The notes under the pieces are model-generated. The model was not told the DNA's origin. It made no database searches and saw nothing but the letters and a program-made list of their open reading frames with translations. Positions 20,701-31,836 of a stretch of DNA of 64,000 bases are shown here, piece after piece. The DNA comes from Blastomussa wellsi (taxonomy: Eukaryota > Cnidaria > Anthozoa > Scleractinia > Plerogyridae): positions 23,697,576-23,761,575 of the forward strand of contig OX393562.1 of NCBI GenBank assembly GCA_947652115.1, in the 5' to 3' direction. Each line of letters starts with the position of its first letter. The stretch's first letter is position 1. Made by a program: the position numbers and the translations under genes.

Positions 20701-23463
20701 TCTTTAATTCCTACATGTGTACATATATATTCATTTTTGTCGATATTTTTTTCTTGTTTGTATTATATATTAATTGTAGTTGTGTCTCCCCAGTTAGTGC
20801 ATATTGTATGCTGATGAGTTTGACATGTAAATAAAGTTATTTTCTTATCTTATCTTATTTAGCCCCTGCTGGGGTAATGGTGGGTGATACTGAACTCTGA
20901 TAAAAGTTGGGTTGTTTGAAGTTTCCAAAGATACTGGATATAATAAATCTGGCAGATGTGTACAATGTATTGAAACCATTAAAGTAAGAAATCATTCTTA
21001 AACTGGTATCAAAAATATTTGTTAATTCTGTATTGATTTTGGTAAAAAAAGCATCAGTTTTGTTGTTCTAAGCAGTGCGTGCTTGGGAATTGAGTTGTTC
21101 TGCAGAAAGGCAATTCTGAGATTTCTTTTCTTTTACAGAACAAACCCAAACAGACCTGGAGACTTTAAGGAATCCTTTGATGTTGAATCTTTTGATGATG
21201 ACAATTTTGTGAGTTTGACATTCTACAGAGTTTGTGTAATTCCGAATTTATGAGCAGTTTGGCATTACATTGCTTTGGCCATTGTGCTTACATATAACTG
21301 CAATAATAGCGATGGAGAGGCACTGTGAGAGTAAAGTTTCTTGCCCAAGTACACCTTGTTGTAGCATTTATACTGTCTACTGGGGTACTGTATTGTATTC
21401 TTGCAGGCCTTACTACTTTGACTTCTTCGTCTCTCATAGTGCTGGCCTGAAACAGAATTACCAAATTTCAAGAGCACTGTTAGCTCTTTTTACAAGACAA
21501 TGAAGGATCTTGCATTAAGGGTACTCACTGCGATGGCAATTGGCCTCCATATGGTGAGTTTGTGCGACACGTTACCTTCTGTTTGAGCTTACATGCATAG
21601 CTCTACTGTCATTACTGAATGTACTGCAGCCATATGATGTCTTGAATTAACACGTAAAAACCTAAAATCCATAATTTGATTACTTTCTTTTGGCCTTTTC
21701 GAGCTTGCCTTGGATGCCTGACCCAAATTGGCAGCAAAAAGGAGGGCTCTAATGAAAATTGGAGGGTGTGTTAACTACTCAAGGCAATTTTAAGATCAAT
21801 CTTGTGAAATAGATCACGTACATCGACAATGAAAGAGAACTTTGCAGCACCAAAAAATTCCAGTGTTATGTGTTTGAAGCTCAGCAGTAAACACACATGA
21901 AGATATGCATATTATTCACTTCAAATTGAAAACTTCATTGTAGTTGATTGAACATAGCTCGCATGTAATCGAAGGGCACTGTCATTTTGTGGTAATGGGT
22001 TTCTGTTTGTCTTGGTTAGGAGCCCAAAACCTTCACCCGTTTCTTCAAAAAGGTGGGTACATCTCTGGGCGGGATCCAAATGAGATACAACTTCTATCCC
22101 AAGATACCAGACATGAGTAAAATGAAGGCTGGGCAGATCAGGTGTGGAGAGCATACAGACTATGGTGCTATTTCTGTGTTGTTTCAAGATGACGTAGGGG
22201 GCTTAGAGGTACGTGGATATTGAGTGACATTAGTTCTCTATTTTTGTGGCCAATCAGAGGCAAGCATTCGAATAGGTCGCAGAACTAGTCGTTTAAGTGT
22301 TGCATCCCAGGGGTACTCTTGTGTCTTCTTGTAAACTTGTGCCCCTGGGTCTCCAAGGATGTCTCTACTACTGATGATGGTAAAATTTACTTTTGAAGAG
22401 CGGGGATGACACAGTAGCGTCCACTACTGTAACCCATGTTTTTGTTGTTGGTTCTCGTCCTTGCTCCGAGGGTAAACCAATCAAAACTCAGCCCGGTTGC
22501 AAAAATTAATATGAGTATTGCAAGGACGTTCTGTACTTGTACAAGGAATACGTGCACAGGATCAGTATTTTAATTCCCTTTCAGAATTCGTACCCAATAG
22601 TTTTTTATTATTTCAGGTAAGAAACGTTGATGGCAAGTTTGTACCAGCTACGCCAATGAAAGGGACGGTACTCGTGAATATTGCTGACTTGATGCAGAGA
22701 TGGACAGCGGATAAACTCAAGTCCACGGTATTGAATTTCATTTTCCTTAGCTACTTATCAGGCTTGAACTAACGCTGCCGTAGCAAATTTGGAAAGCTGA
22801 CGTATCGAGGATTAGCGCTTGTTTTCACCTTCATTTTTATTTCCAGTGCTAGCACAAGAATTTCGCTGGAAACCAGTCACTTTTTTATGCAATATATAAA
22901 ACTGCATGAAGTAACTTTTTACCAATGTCATTTAATTAAGTCACATAAACTCTTTTTATACACGCACGTCTAATTTTCAGCCGAGGCTGGGCGTTCGTAT
23001 TTTTTCGACGATTTGAGCCTGAAATCTTCTTTTTAAAATTTTGAAAGAAAAGTGGCGTTGCAATAAAATAACTCCTTCCCACCCCAACCCCTCCCATCTA
23101 TACCGCCTTGTTTTGTTTGTCCAGTTCTTTATATAAAACCCCACTCCCGCCTGCAAGTAGTCTTACACTCCTTTCGAGTGTTGGCTCTCTTTTTTAAACC
23201 GTTTAAGTCTTGACCGTGCTTAATTTTCTGTTAACTAATTTACCAATTGAAACTACCTATCCCAGGTGCACCGTGTGATGATCTATGAGGCTGAGCTCAA
23301 GCATAGGCTTCCGCGCCGCTCCTTAGTGCTTTTTGTTGATCCAGACCATGAGGCGCTCATTGAATGTGTCGACGGCTCAAATAAATATCCGCCAATCACT
23401 TCAGGAGAGTGGAAGAAGCGGAGACTTTTGGAAACTTATAACTATCAATTGAGCACAACCTAG
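17800..23463 (+). CDS. Fe(II)/2-oxoglutarate-dependent dioxygenase, isopenicillin-N-synthase-like (seven exons, paralogue)
   Basis: Exons are 17800-17970, 18402-18535, 21139-21208, 21440-21553, 22020-22208, 22617-22727 and 23266-23463, giving 328 aa. All junctions are GT-AG and phases agree. N-terminal domain: IPVVDFSALS, FSTIGFVYLQNHGIP. Catalytic core: H and D in GEHTDYGAIS (exon 5), H in VHRVMIYE (start of exon 7), and R-x-S in LPRRSLVLF. All metal and co-substrate residues are kept. Exons 4, 5 and 6 are exactly 114, 189 and 111 bp, as in the minus-strand paralogue, so the two arose by inverted duplication. Exon 2 is 15 bp longer here and has a different linker (NVTPQNGWDAVEVER). Introns are shorter and contain only LINE remnants. 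A single oxidation of an unknown small molecule is the likely role. The exon 4 acceptor (CATAG before TGC-TGG) was fixed by alignment with the paralogue. Confidence 0.9.
18026..18262. repeat. G/C-rich fold-back segment in intron 1
   Basis: CCCGAGGGAGGGGGGGTCGGG at the left pairs with CCCGACCCTCCCTCCC at the right, and GGGGATTTTGAC pairs with GTCAAAGTCCC-like sequence inside. It is probably a MITE, but no clear target-site duplication was found. Confidence 0.45.
19590..19860 (+). mobile_element. 3' end of a CR1/L2-type LINE (degenerate)
   Basis: The C-terminal RT-associated pattern LPKPNTNYLK, then SGTCLWNNLPQDL, then FKRVLRRYL is spread over two frames with stops. It is followed by AATAAAGTTTTACATG and a short ACATT repeat. 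These are typical last residues and 3' UTR of animal non-LTR retrotransposons. It lies in intron 2 of the plus-strand dioxygenase gene. Confidence 0.65.
20780..20860 (+). mobile_element. LINE-like 3' tail with (TTATC)n
   Basis: TGTAAATAAAGTTATTTTC is followed by three TTATC-like units ending at about 20860, which resembles a non-LTR 3' end. No coding part upstream could be recognised with confidence. It is in intron 2 of the plus-strand dioxygenase gene. Confidence 0.45.
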
Positions 23464-23572
23464 TGGTACATACTAAAATCCTAAATCCAGCACCAGTTTC
23501 ACATTTTGTGAGAATTTCCAGCTATTTCTCCAAGTAGATAAAATAACTGTTACGCACGTAATAACACGAGTA

Positions 23573-23715
23573 TAGGGAAGATATCCGTGACGTCACCCAT
23601 TGTCATTAATGTGCCAACCAGAAAACTATTGGCTAGTGAAACAAAGAGCTCTTTTGTTTAACTTGTTGGCTATTTAAATAACAAAAACAATGTTTGTAAA
23701 CAAATATCTTCCCTA
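23573..23715. mobile_element. short MITE, TA-flanked
   Basis: GGGAAGATAT at 23575 and ATATCTTCCC to 23713 are exact inverted ends, with TA on each side. Length is 139 bp with no coding capacity. It lies just downstream of the plus-strand dioxygenase stop codon and may sit in its 3' UTR. Confidence 0.6.
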
Positions 23716-23951
23716 CAAATATCTCAGGATATTTGGCCTCCACAAGATTCAAATACCCCTTGTTCTTCTGACCGCACGAAAGTTTGAAAGACGTTGAGAA
23801 GTCGGAATTTTCGTAAGAGAAAACGGTGGATAATAAATCGCTAATTAGACCCATCTCAGTTTTATATTTTGGCTCAGGCTGTAAGTCTCGTTGAAATATA
23901 CCCCAATACTACACACTATAATTTATAGTGAGACAAATTAATTCACAAGTC

Positions 23952-24231
23952 GAGCGAGTTTCAATTGAGTGTCTTAAAACCAAAACCAAAGTAATTACTT
24001 TGGCCAATCACAAAGGACGGAGGCAATCCAGTGGTCCGATCAAGACTCAAAGTAATTACACGTAGCCGACACAAAGCGCGGGAAAACGTGCTCGCGAGTT
24101 GCGAATGGTTTTGGTTTTACTTCTGATTGGTTGAAAAAGTTGCGCGACATATTTAAACCAATCACTGAACGTAGTAATGCAAAACCAAAACAATTCGCTG
24201 ATTACTTTAGATGCTCAATTGAAAAGTGCTC
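23952..24231. mobile_element. MITE with TTTCAATTGAG terminal inverted repeats
   Basis: The left end GAGCGAGTTTCAATTGAG and the right end (read inverted) GAGCACTTTTCAATTGAG match. Inside are inverted AAAACCAAAACCAAAG/CTTTGGTTTT-like and CCAATCA/TGATTGG blocks. It is about 280 bp and non-coding. No target-site duplication was resolved. Confidence 0.6.
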
Positions 24232-24569
24232 AATTTTCGTTGCTGTCGTGAAACAAAAAAACAAACAAACAAATCAACCATATTTTTCTATGCTCCTCAT
24301 CTATATAGAACGAATAATTTGACTTTTTAGCAGTTACAGTGTTTATAAAACAGAGTGAGAGTGATAATAGGGGTACACCCACGATTGAATGTTTTAAATA
24401 TTAAGATGATTTCCGCAGAACATTCGAGCAATAATGGCAAAAATAAAGTTACCAAAAAATCTCATAGCATGGCAATATTTTAACTAAAAGTAAGAAGATC
24501 TTATCAAGATTTAAGCTCTCAAGCTGACCCCGCGAGAGAAAATTGAATTTGAAGTTATCCATATTTCAA

Positions 24570-24601
<32 letters not shown>

Positions 24602-25211
24602 TCGTTACTGCGCACGTAATTCGTCACGCACGTCATCCATCGAGCGCACGCGCTGAGGAAAAACAAAGGGCCAGAAGCCGTTTCGTAGCTTTGCTGGTAG
24701 TTTACTATCTTAAATGGTCGGTGACCCCTACTTTTTTTTCCATGAACTGATTTTATTTACAATTCTCGGCAGATTGTCAAAAAATGAACAAAAAATCAAT
24801 GTGGGAAGTTTAAAAATTTTGAAGTTTTCTGCCCAGAGGACATCGAATCCTGCCATCTTGCGGCTGTTAGGCGAGTGGAAATGTGGTCGCCAAATGCGAA
24901 TTATTTCTTCAAGGAACCACACCAATTGAATAAATTCACTTTATGGGTCCACCTAAACAACATTTGGCGGAGAGACGTTCATTTCAAAGATTTATTTGCA
25001 ATATTTTTGGGCTTACAGAAACTGTAGTCGTATTCGCTAACGAAGCGCGATTTTTCAGATTTAGGTTGTTCTTCCGGACATTTTATCTCAAAAACGAAGT
25101 CGGTGACCCCCAATTTTTTTTACATTTCTGACATCAGCAACTCATTGCCTTACAGTGGTGAGAGTTTCAGAAAAAAATTAATGGTAGAAAATGTTTCGCG
25201 AACGTCCTTAA
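24570..25211. mobile_element. TTAA-flanked non-autonomous DNA transposon
   Basis: The inverted ends GGACGTTCGCG (24574) and CGCGAACGTCC (to 25207) are flanked by TTAA at 24570-24573 and 25208-25211. The interior carries CGGTGACCCC followed by a T run twice (near 24719 and 25099), a motif shared with the element at 52730-53656. No transposase. Probably mobilised by a piggyBac-type enzyme elsewhere. Confidence 0.72.
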
Positions 25212-25466
25212 AAGGGACCATTCGCGTTAGATGAAAACACAATAACACACGCTTTGAGCATTCTTACGAGGTTTGACATTAAATTTCTCGAGAATGCGTG
25301 GGGATTTAATCGCGGGGTCACCTAGAGAAATGAATCACAGTGGGATGTTTTAAATAGTATTCAAAAAGTTACCGTGTTGTGAGTAGATATTTGGAAAATA
25401 ATGTTTGCACAATGTTGCGCGAACTTTGAGCGGAATCCGTCTTAATGCGTCAAAATAATCACGGTG

Positions 25467-25528
25467 GTCTAAGGCGGATACACGTCGATCTAAGGCGGAT
25501 ACACGTCGATCTAAGGCGGATCCACGTA
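25467..25528. repeat. three tandem 21-bp units
   Basis: The unit TCTAAGGCGGATACACGTCGA occurs three times head to tail, the last unit slightly changed (GGATCCACGTAG). No gene is evident around it. Confidence 0.85.
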
Positions 25529-25949
25529 GTCCAGTCAATATGTGGCCTGTGGTCACACAAATTTCAACAGAATGTTTCTCACTGTCATGCATTCGAGGCT
25601 GGTCTACCTGGCAACATACTAAAAATTCCTCAAAATCCAAAATTTTGCACATGTTGTGAAGTATGATTTTGTTTGAATTTTGTACCCTGTGGTAAAAGCT
25701 CAAAACTTAAAATGCAAAATTTAGGCACGTTTCGGAATTTGTGTGATAAAGACCAACCAGTGTGTCATCAAACTAGCGTACAGTAAAAACCCGCATGAAA
25801 GAACAAGTGGATTAAGAACCTCCAGGCTGGAATTTGGTAAAAAAGAACACCATACACATACGAACCAATTCAGCCTGATAAATTCAACTGTTTCTTATAT
25901 ATTTAACAAATAAAGAAGCCTAAGCCATGTATTATACAGTCATAAAACA

Positions 25950-26038
25950 CGACGGGCATTTGAGAACACGAGGGAAATGTAGAAAACACGAGCCGCAGGC
26001 GAGCGTTTTCTACATTTCTCGAGTGTTCTCAAATGTCC
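25950..26038. repeat. long hairpin repeat
   Basis: Inverted arms of about 38 bp (CATTTGAGAACACGAGGGAA near 25958 and its inverse near 26015-26035) surround GAGCCGCAGGCGAGC. This is a MITE-like fold-back with no coding capacity. Confidence 0.6.
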
Positions 26039-28193
26039 GGGGAAACATTTTTTGTGTCTCGGTAGTAGCTTCTATGATGTTTAACAAAACTGCCTTAAAA
26101 CGTGTTTTAGCCTTGGTGTGAATAGGGTATAAGTTAACTATTTGGTTGTAACAAAGTAAGGTTTTTTGTTATTAATTTAAATAGCGTACATTGCAGTTTG
26201 TGTCGGTAGTGTAGCAGCTCTCGTAAGCTTGCAATTCTACTGGTAGCAATTTCTATTGTTTTAGGGGCTAGGGGCATTGTTTCTGTTGTTTGTTCTATTG
26301 TTTTCATGCAGGGTATCGAGTCATTCATGTAAGACCTTACGAGAGCTGCTACATCGCCTTTTGTGTGTGTGGATTTGCACGTAGCTGCGTGAATGCGAGA
26401 ATGTAAGTTTGTTTGCTATTAATTGATTTAATTATTTAGCTAGTTATTTTATTTTCGCCCGTTTTTATGTTCTATGCAGTATATGCTGTAACGTGTTGAC
26501 AAAGCAATCAAAAATGTAATCTTCATTTGTGATTTTCAGTTATTAATAACATTGTAGCTTTCCATGTTCTCTACACATTATACGTGCCTACATTAATAAA
26601 TGATACGTACATCTTATTAACCCTTCGAGTACTGAACACACATATAAGCGTGGTTAATGATCATGTTCCTTGTATCGCTTGTGACGTCATCAGTTTGCAT
26701 GTCAGCGGACTTTTGTGATAAGAATCTGATGCAACCTGCCTCGTATCCAGGCGCGTCCTAAATCTTTTGGGGCAAAGACTTGAGTACAAGTTCCTTGCGC
26801 TCGTGTCTTCGAGGCGCCTAGGTACGAGGCAGTGATGCAGGTCTTTCCAGGTCACTGTCCATTATAAGTATCGAAATCACTTTGCAGAAATTCTCGCCCG
26901 CTCATTGGCTGATGTTCGCGGCGAAAAATTCATCGAAACACAAGAGGCAAAGCCTGCGTTCCAGTCTTTGATGCTGTTAGTTATCAGAAATAAGCAACAA
27001 ATTGAATCCAAAGGGACTCCTTTAAAGGGGAAATCATCAAATTCGTTTTCAAGATGAATATGGATCGGGATTGAATTAATCTGTGAAGGGAAAACTCCAA
27101 AGTTTGACGTGAAACTTGTTGAAGGGATCGTTTATTTTTGCCGTGTTCTGCCGAGGCACAGAAAAAAAGAAGTGTCCGTTCTTCTTGTGCTTATACTTGT
27201 GTCGTTATGCTTATGCGCTAGTGAAAAACAGCCTTCACGAATGCTGTTCTCTGATTGGCTTTGCTATTCACTATCTAGTCTTTGATAAAACGTTCTTCGT
27301 GTTTGCAAGTGTTTTGTTAAGATTTGAACGTCTAGCAGATTTATGCTAAAACAATTAGATTATTCACTTTCGATTTCTATCTCGTGATAGCTGATTCGGG
27401 GCTCGCCCTCATCGAGTGAAGGCAAATTGTGTGATCTTAGCCGTACTTTTGCACTCAGTTTCAAACCCCTTCCTTACAGTGTGCTTCCCAGTCTCCGATC
27501 CCAAAAATTGTCGTTTATTTTTTCGTAGGGATTTTTAAGTTTCGTCGGCCGAACCCTTCCGGCAGAAATGCGAACATTTCAGCTATGAATTGATGGTTTT
27601 GACGGAGCTTTTAGACAAGAAATAATCAAGGAAGAACGAGTTTTGTTATTATTTAGGTGCATAAACATTCAGCTTCAAATGCTTGCTCTTTTCACTGCAC
27701 GTGATAAGTTCTGGCTTCACCCTCATCAGCTAGCTTTTCGCGAGGACCTGCGATTCTTGCCTAACTAGTAGATCAATAGTAGTGATATGCAGTTAAAATT
27801 GCCAGTATCTGGCCATGGTATAATCCTTAATCAAGTGCGATTAATTTCCGGAGTCGAGATGAATTGATGTAACGCATGGAACTACAATTTATTGTAAAAT
27901 TGTAACAAACAAGACTTGAAAATTTAGTCATGTAAAACGAGACTAACAAAACGAAAAAAAGAACCGAACAATAGTGGACGATTTGCAATGTCAAACGAAC
28001 GCATTAAATGTTCTGGGAACTGGGTGGAGAGTCACTAGCTTTGGCAGTAGGGAGCCAACTTTTTCTGATATAGTTGGCTCGCATACCCGAGGCAACTCAC
28101 GGCATACCGATCGCCACGTAATGGCCATATTTTAGGTTTTCACGAACGCGTTTATATTTATTTAAAGACAATCCACTCTTTGAACAACCGGGG
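26039..28193. other. intergenic, no gene recognised apart from one MITE
   Basis: Apart from the palindromic element at 26727-26841, I see no exon, RNA gene or bounded repeat. Codon patterns in the longer open frames do not resemble a protein family. Confidence 0.4.
26727..26841. mobile_element. 97-bp palindromic MITE with imperfect 9-bp duplication
   Basis: The ends CTGCCTCGTATCCAGGCGC and GCGCCTAGGTACGAGGCAG are inverted copies (26736-26832). The flanks are TGATGCAAC and TGATGCAGG, seven of nine identical, so this looks like an older insertion of the 9-bp-duplication class. Confidence 0.6.
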
Positions 28194-28354
28194 CCTGATC
28201 AGCAAGTATTTTCACAGCCTCGTAATTTTCGATCCTTGTGTCCCAGAGGGTCCCAGAGTGATCGCGGGATACCTGAAATGTTGTCTGTCGGTCATCTTGA
28301 TGGAGACGTCGAAGGCCCACTCAGAATCCTAGTTATTAAAACAGGGAAGAAGAG
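28194..28354 (-). pseudogene. fragment of dioxygenase exon 1 plus its 5' flank
   Basis: On the minus strand this matches the start region of the gene at 15344-15520 and about 55 bp upstream of its ATG. Shared blocks include CTGATCAGCAAGTATTTTC, ACAGCCTCGTAATTTTCG, CCTGAAATGTTGTCTGTC and ATCCTAGTTATTAAAACAGG. Two short internal deletions and several substitutions remove the reading frame. Only the 3' half of exon 1 is missing. Because 5' flanking sequence is included, a DNA-level duplication is more likely than retrocopying. Confidence 0.85.
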
Positions 28355-29764
28355 AACCGCTCGCTGCCGCGGACTAGAGTAGAGAGCACAACGAGGAGCA
28401 CGTTTTTGTCTTTAATATTTGCATATCGATCATTAATTCATCCTCAGGGCATTTATCACCAATTCAAATTGTCACTTTGAATAGCAATTCATCATTTCTT
28501 GTTTGCTTTTTTTAATTTGCTTTCTCACCATTCAGAGAATTAAGTTGATTACCATCGATTATTTTTATTATTTTATAATAACATGCACTGATATGAAAGA
28601 ATTCAGTATAGCTAAAGGAAAGTTCTCATACGGCGCCGTAGTCAGCATCCACAAACTCGTCATCAAGATTTTTATCTATGATCATAAAGCTTAATTTGGC
28701 TTCCCGCGGTTTTGCAAAGCAATCCATTGTAAGGAAACATATGGCCGTCAAGACGAAGACGGCGTGTCTCGTGTTATAACTTAAAACACTTTGGCAAAGG
28801 CAAAGGTTGTAAAATAAGGAACAATAGACCTCTCCATGGAAAAAGTAATTATCATAACAATTTTAATATCCTATTACTCTTACGCAAGGACAAGTTTTAT
28901 GAAATAAGCAGCCATTCTGTATAAAAGATAATTAACCTGCATAATATAATATTATGTTTTTCTTCGTGTAAGTTATTTTCTATACTAACCACTCTAAAGG
29001 TCAAAATTATATCGTCGCTTTATAGGCTCTTTGTTGTGGGGGACCCAAAGTATATTGGATTACCGCAATTCAATTTATTAGTACTTTTGCGATTCAATTT
29101 ATTAGTACTTTTTAAAAAAACAATTCCTTTGATGAAACCATTATCTTATAATTAAAGTAGTTCTTGTTCTCATATGTTAAAAGCTATTTTTACATCGAAC
29201 TAATTTTCGCCGCCGCTTTTTTTTTATTGGATCTTATTTTAATTTGTGAATTCAGCTAGTAGTCAGTGAAGCGTTTTAAAAATAGATTGTGTTGTGATTC
29301 AGTCATTGACGAACATATCGACAAGCAATTGATTATGTTTAGGAAACATATGCGGAGAATAAACACCGTAGGCATGGCCGGCCCAGCATAGGATTGACGG
29401 AGGTAGGTGATTGGCTATCTAAAATTAGCGTGGTCTTCTAATCCAGGATGTCTCCGAAAAGCGTGCATGCGTGGGAGTTAACGTATATTCAAAGGATAAA
29501 AATAATTGCTGTTTTTCTGAAATATTGATATCAACACTACTGTTATATTTCTTTCCACCGTACTGAATGGTATCAAATAGTTTTCTTTTTCTTCTTGGAA
29601 ATTGTGGCAGCATTTTCTCTTGTTTTTATTCATGCCATTAGTAGTCACAACAACTGAGTACATTCAACAACCACTTTTATTCAATTTTTTTTTGATAAGA
29701 TGTGGAGATCCAGTATTATAATCACCCAAAATTGACACGAAACAGCGAGTAACCCTTGGTGATC
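28355..29764. other. intergenic, AT-rich, no gene recognised
   Basis: Upstream region of the plus-strand GPCR. A short direct duplication of TGCGATTCAATTTATTAGTAC-like sequence occurs near 29070-29111. No other structure was found. Confidence 0.4.
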
Positions 29765-30676
29765 ATGGGACACATGGAAGAAATCGTCAACGTGGTTGTT
29801 CACTGGATCCTAACCGCCGCTGCCATCGTCGGAAACAGTCTTGTGATTTATCTAGTCACCTTCAGACAGCGACTTCACTCCACAGCAAACTGGTTCGTCT
29901 TGTCCCTGGCTGTGGCGGATTTTTTGGTGGGAGTAACATTTTTCCCGTACTACAGAGCGTGTAAAGATAAAGCGTGTTCGCAGAGGCACATTCACTGGCT
30001 TTGTGTTGACCTGTTCCTCGCCGCCTCTGTTACGAACCTTTGCTTAATGACGGTGGATCGTTACATTGCAATCGTGAAGCCATTGAGGTATCTGATTATC
30101 ATGAGCACTAGACGAGCATTGTTAGCCATATTTACAGCTTGGTGTATTCCAATAGTCACTGCGCTTCTTCCATTATCGTGGACATACTTGGCTATGTCGC
30201 CGGCAAACGGAGTAATCACTTGGAGGGTGTTCACCATCGCCACTTTGGTTGTGTACGGGATTGCGCCGTGTGTCTTACTGCCTTTAGCTATTATTCGAAT
30301 TTTGCTGATCGTTCGAAGATGTCGTCTCGAGCGGTCTGCCGTCATGGCCCAGCTTGATTTCAATTATTCCGAGTCGAGACGACAAAGACAGTTGTATCCC
30401 GAAAAGGAACTATCGTCCACAAGATTCATCGTTACTGTGGTCGTTATTTTCTTGGTTTGTTATGTGTTTGGAGGCTCTGTCAGGCTCGCGTCTGTATTTG
30501 GCCAGCAGCAACCGCCTGAATCTTTGGTGGTCATATCTTCCATTCTAATTTTAACAAACTCTGCGGCAAATCCAGTAGCTTATGGACTGTTGAAAAAAGA
30601 TTTCAAAAGAGAGCTTCTGAAAACTATAAAAATAAATAATCCATCGAATGATCCAGCTTTTGACGACGTTTTGTAA
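29765..30676 (+). CDS. class A (rhodopsin-like) GPCR, single exon
   Basis: The protein is 303 aa from ATG 29765 (MGHMEEIV), with a very short N-terminus and seven hydrophobic segments. Family marks: GNSLVIYLV (TM1), LAVADFLVG (TM2), TVDRYIAIVKPLRY (TM3/ICL2, DRY), and NSAANPVAYGLL (TM7 NPxxY), followed by a basic helix-8-like segment KKDFKREL. It would sit in the plasma membrane and signal through G proteins. The usual CWxP in TM6 is replaced by CYVFGG, and ECL2 has no cysteine, so the normal TM3-ECL2 disulfide appears absent. The ligand is unknown. The minus-strand GPCR at 57694 shares the TM6 and TM7 peculiarities, so the two belong to one lineage. The intronless structure is common for cnidarian class A receptors. 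Confidence 0.9.
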   Translation: MGHMEEIVNVVVHWILTAAAIVGNSLVIYLVTFRQRLHSTANWFVLSLAVADFLVGVTFFPYYRACKDKACSQRHIHWLCVDLFLAASVTNLCLMTVDRYIAIVKPLRYLIIMSTRRALLAIFTAWCIPIVTALLPLSWTYLAMSPANGVITWRVFTIATLVVYGIAPCVLLPLAIIRILLIVRRCRLERSAVMAQLDFNYSESRRQRQLYPEKELSSTRFIVTVVVIFLVCYVFGGSVRLASVFGQQQPPESLVVISSILILTNSAANPVAYGLLKKDFKRELLKTIKINNPSNDPAFDDVL

Positions 30677-31564
30677 ACATTGTTGTATATTCATTGCAAG
30701 AGTGTATTCAAGTCTAACTGAAGTCGCCTAAAAATAACCTGTAATCGCGTTATAATTGGCGTTCCGCGCCAATTTTGCTTGATCCTATTTATATCACCTC
30801 AAATGAATCTTAAGCGCCATTATATATAGTCGCCAAGAACCGGGACGTCAAGTCAGTTCTACGACGTCAAGTAGCTCTATAACATTTTTTTATGCAATGA
30901 AACGTTCTGGAATTTGATAGACAACCCTGTCATATGTTATATATGTGCCTTTGAGTATTTTTCTTCATTTTCCGACGTGTTTAGTTTACTATATTGGTTT
31001 GAACTCTGTTTAGCCAGCCAATAAAGTATAAAACAAATAATGAAATCGAAGAAGAATTGATAAAAACCATGATCAGTCTAAAAATACGTTATGCGATTAG
31101 TTTAAATAGCGTGAACATCTTTATTTACAATAGCTGGCTATAGCTACTATTTAAAACGTTGTAAACTGACCGTTTGGTTAACTTAAATGGAGCTTTGTCC
31201 CAGTTATGTTTTCATATGCGATAAAAAAACCTCTCCAAATTGACTGAAACTCTTAAAAATGTTGTAGAACTGGTAAGACCAAAGTACGGAAGCAAAGGGA
31301 TATCTATGAACTAGGGTTGGTCAAACTGAAAGATAGGTGGGGGAATAAGGACGGCGGATTTTTCAGACTATGTGTCGATGTTCCACTCATCCACGTTATT
31401 TTCAAAGTGACTGAAAAGCTGCTAACAAGTACCCGTGTCGGTGGCGATGGTGTATATTTCAGATAACGTTCTCCTAGTCATGGCGCGACCGCCATCAGGA
31501 CCAATTAAGCGACCAGCTCTATAGCTCAGTGCGGTTTGTGAGAATCCGTTTGAATTGTCAATTA
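30677..31564. other. intergenic, no gene recognised
   Basis: Between the GPCR stop and the Harbinger left end. It probably includes the receptor 3' UTR (AATAAAG occurs near 31019). Nothing else is recognisable. Confidence 0.4.
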
Positions 31565-31836
31565 GGCGAGTTCATACTAGGAACGTAAGTAGGCCTTAAG
31601 TATGCCGAAGATCTACTTGTAATGTGAACGGATTTTTTTTAGTTCAAGTACCTTACTTTGTAACCCTGGAAACGACCTATCCTCAAAGGAGCCGAAGTAC
31701 GCTCTCAAGTCTAGTTTTAGCGTGCCCGAGTGCGTGCTTACGCACTATCAAAACATTTGAAAGCGATAACACATCAATCAACTAAACGGCGGGAAAAGCT
31801 AGTGCACGCAAACCTTCTTGGTCTACAACGTGCAAC

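Noticed and set aside
25445..25666. Short tandem 21-bp units considered as a CRISPR-like array
   Set aside because: Units are directly adjacent with no spacers, and the genome is eukaryotic.
30061..30363. Minus-strand frame inside the GPCR
   Set aside because: Shadow of the receptor coding sequence.
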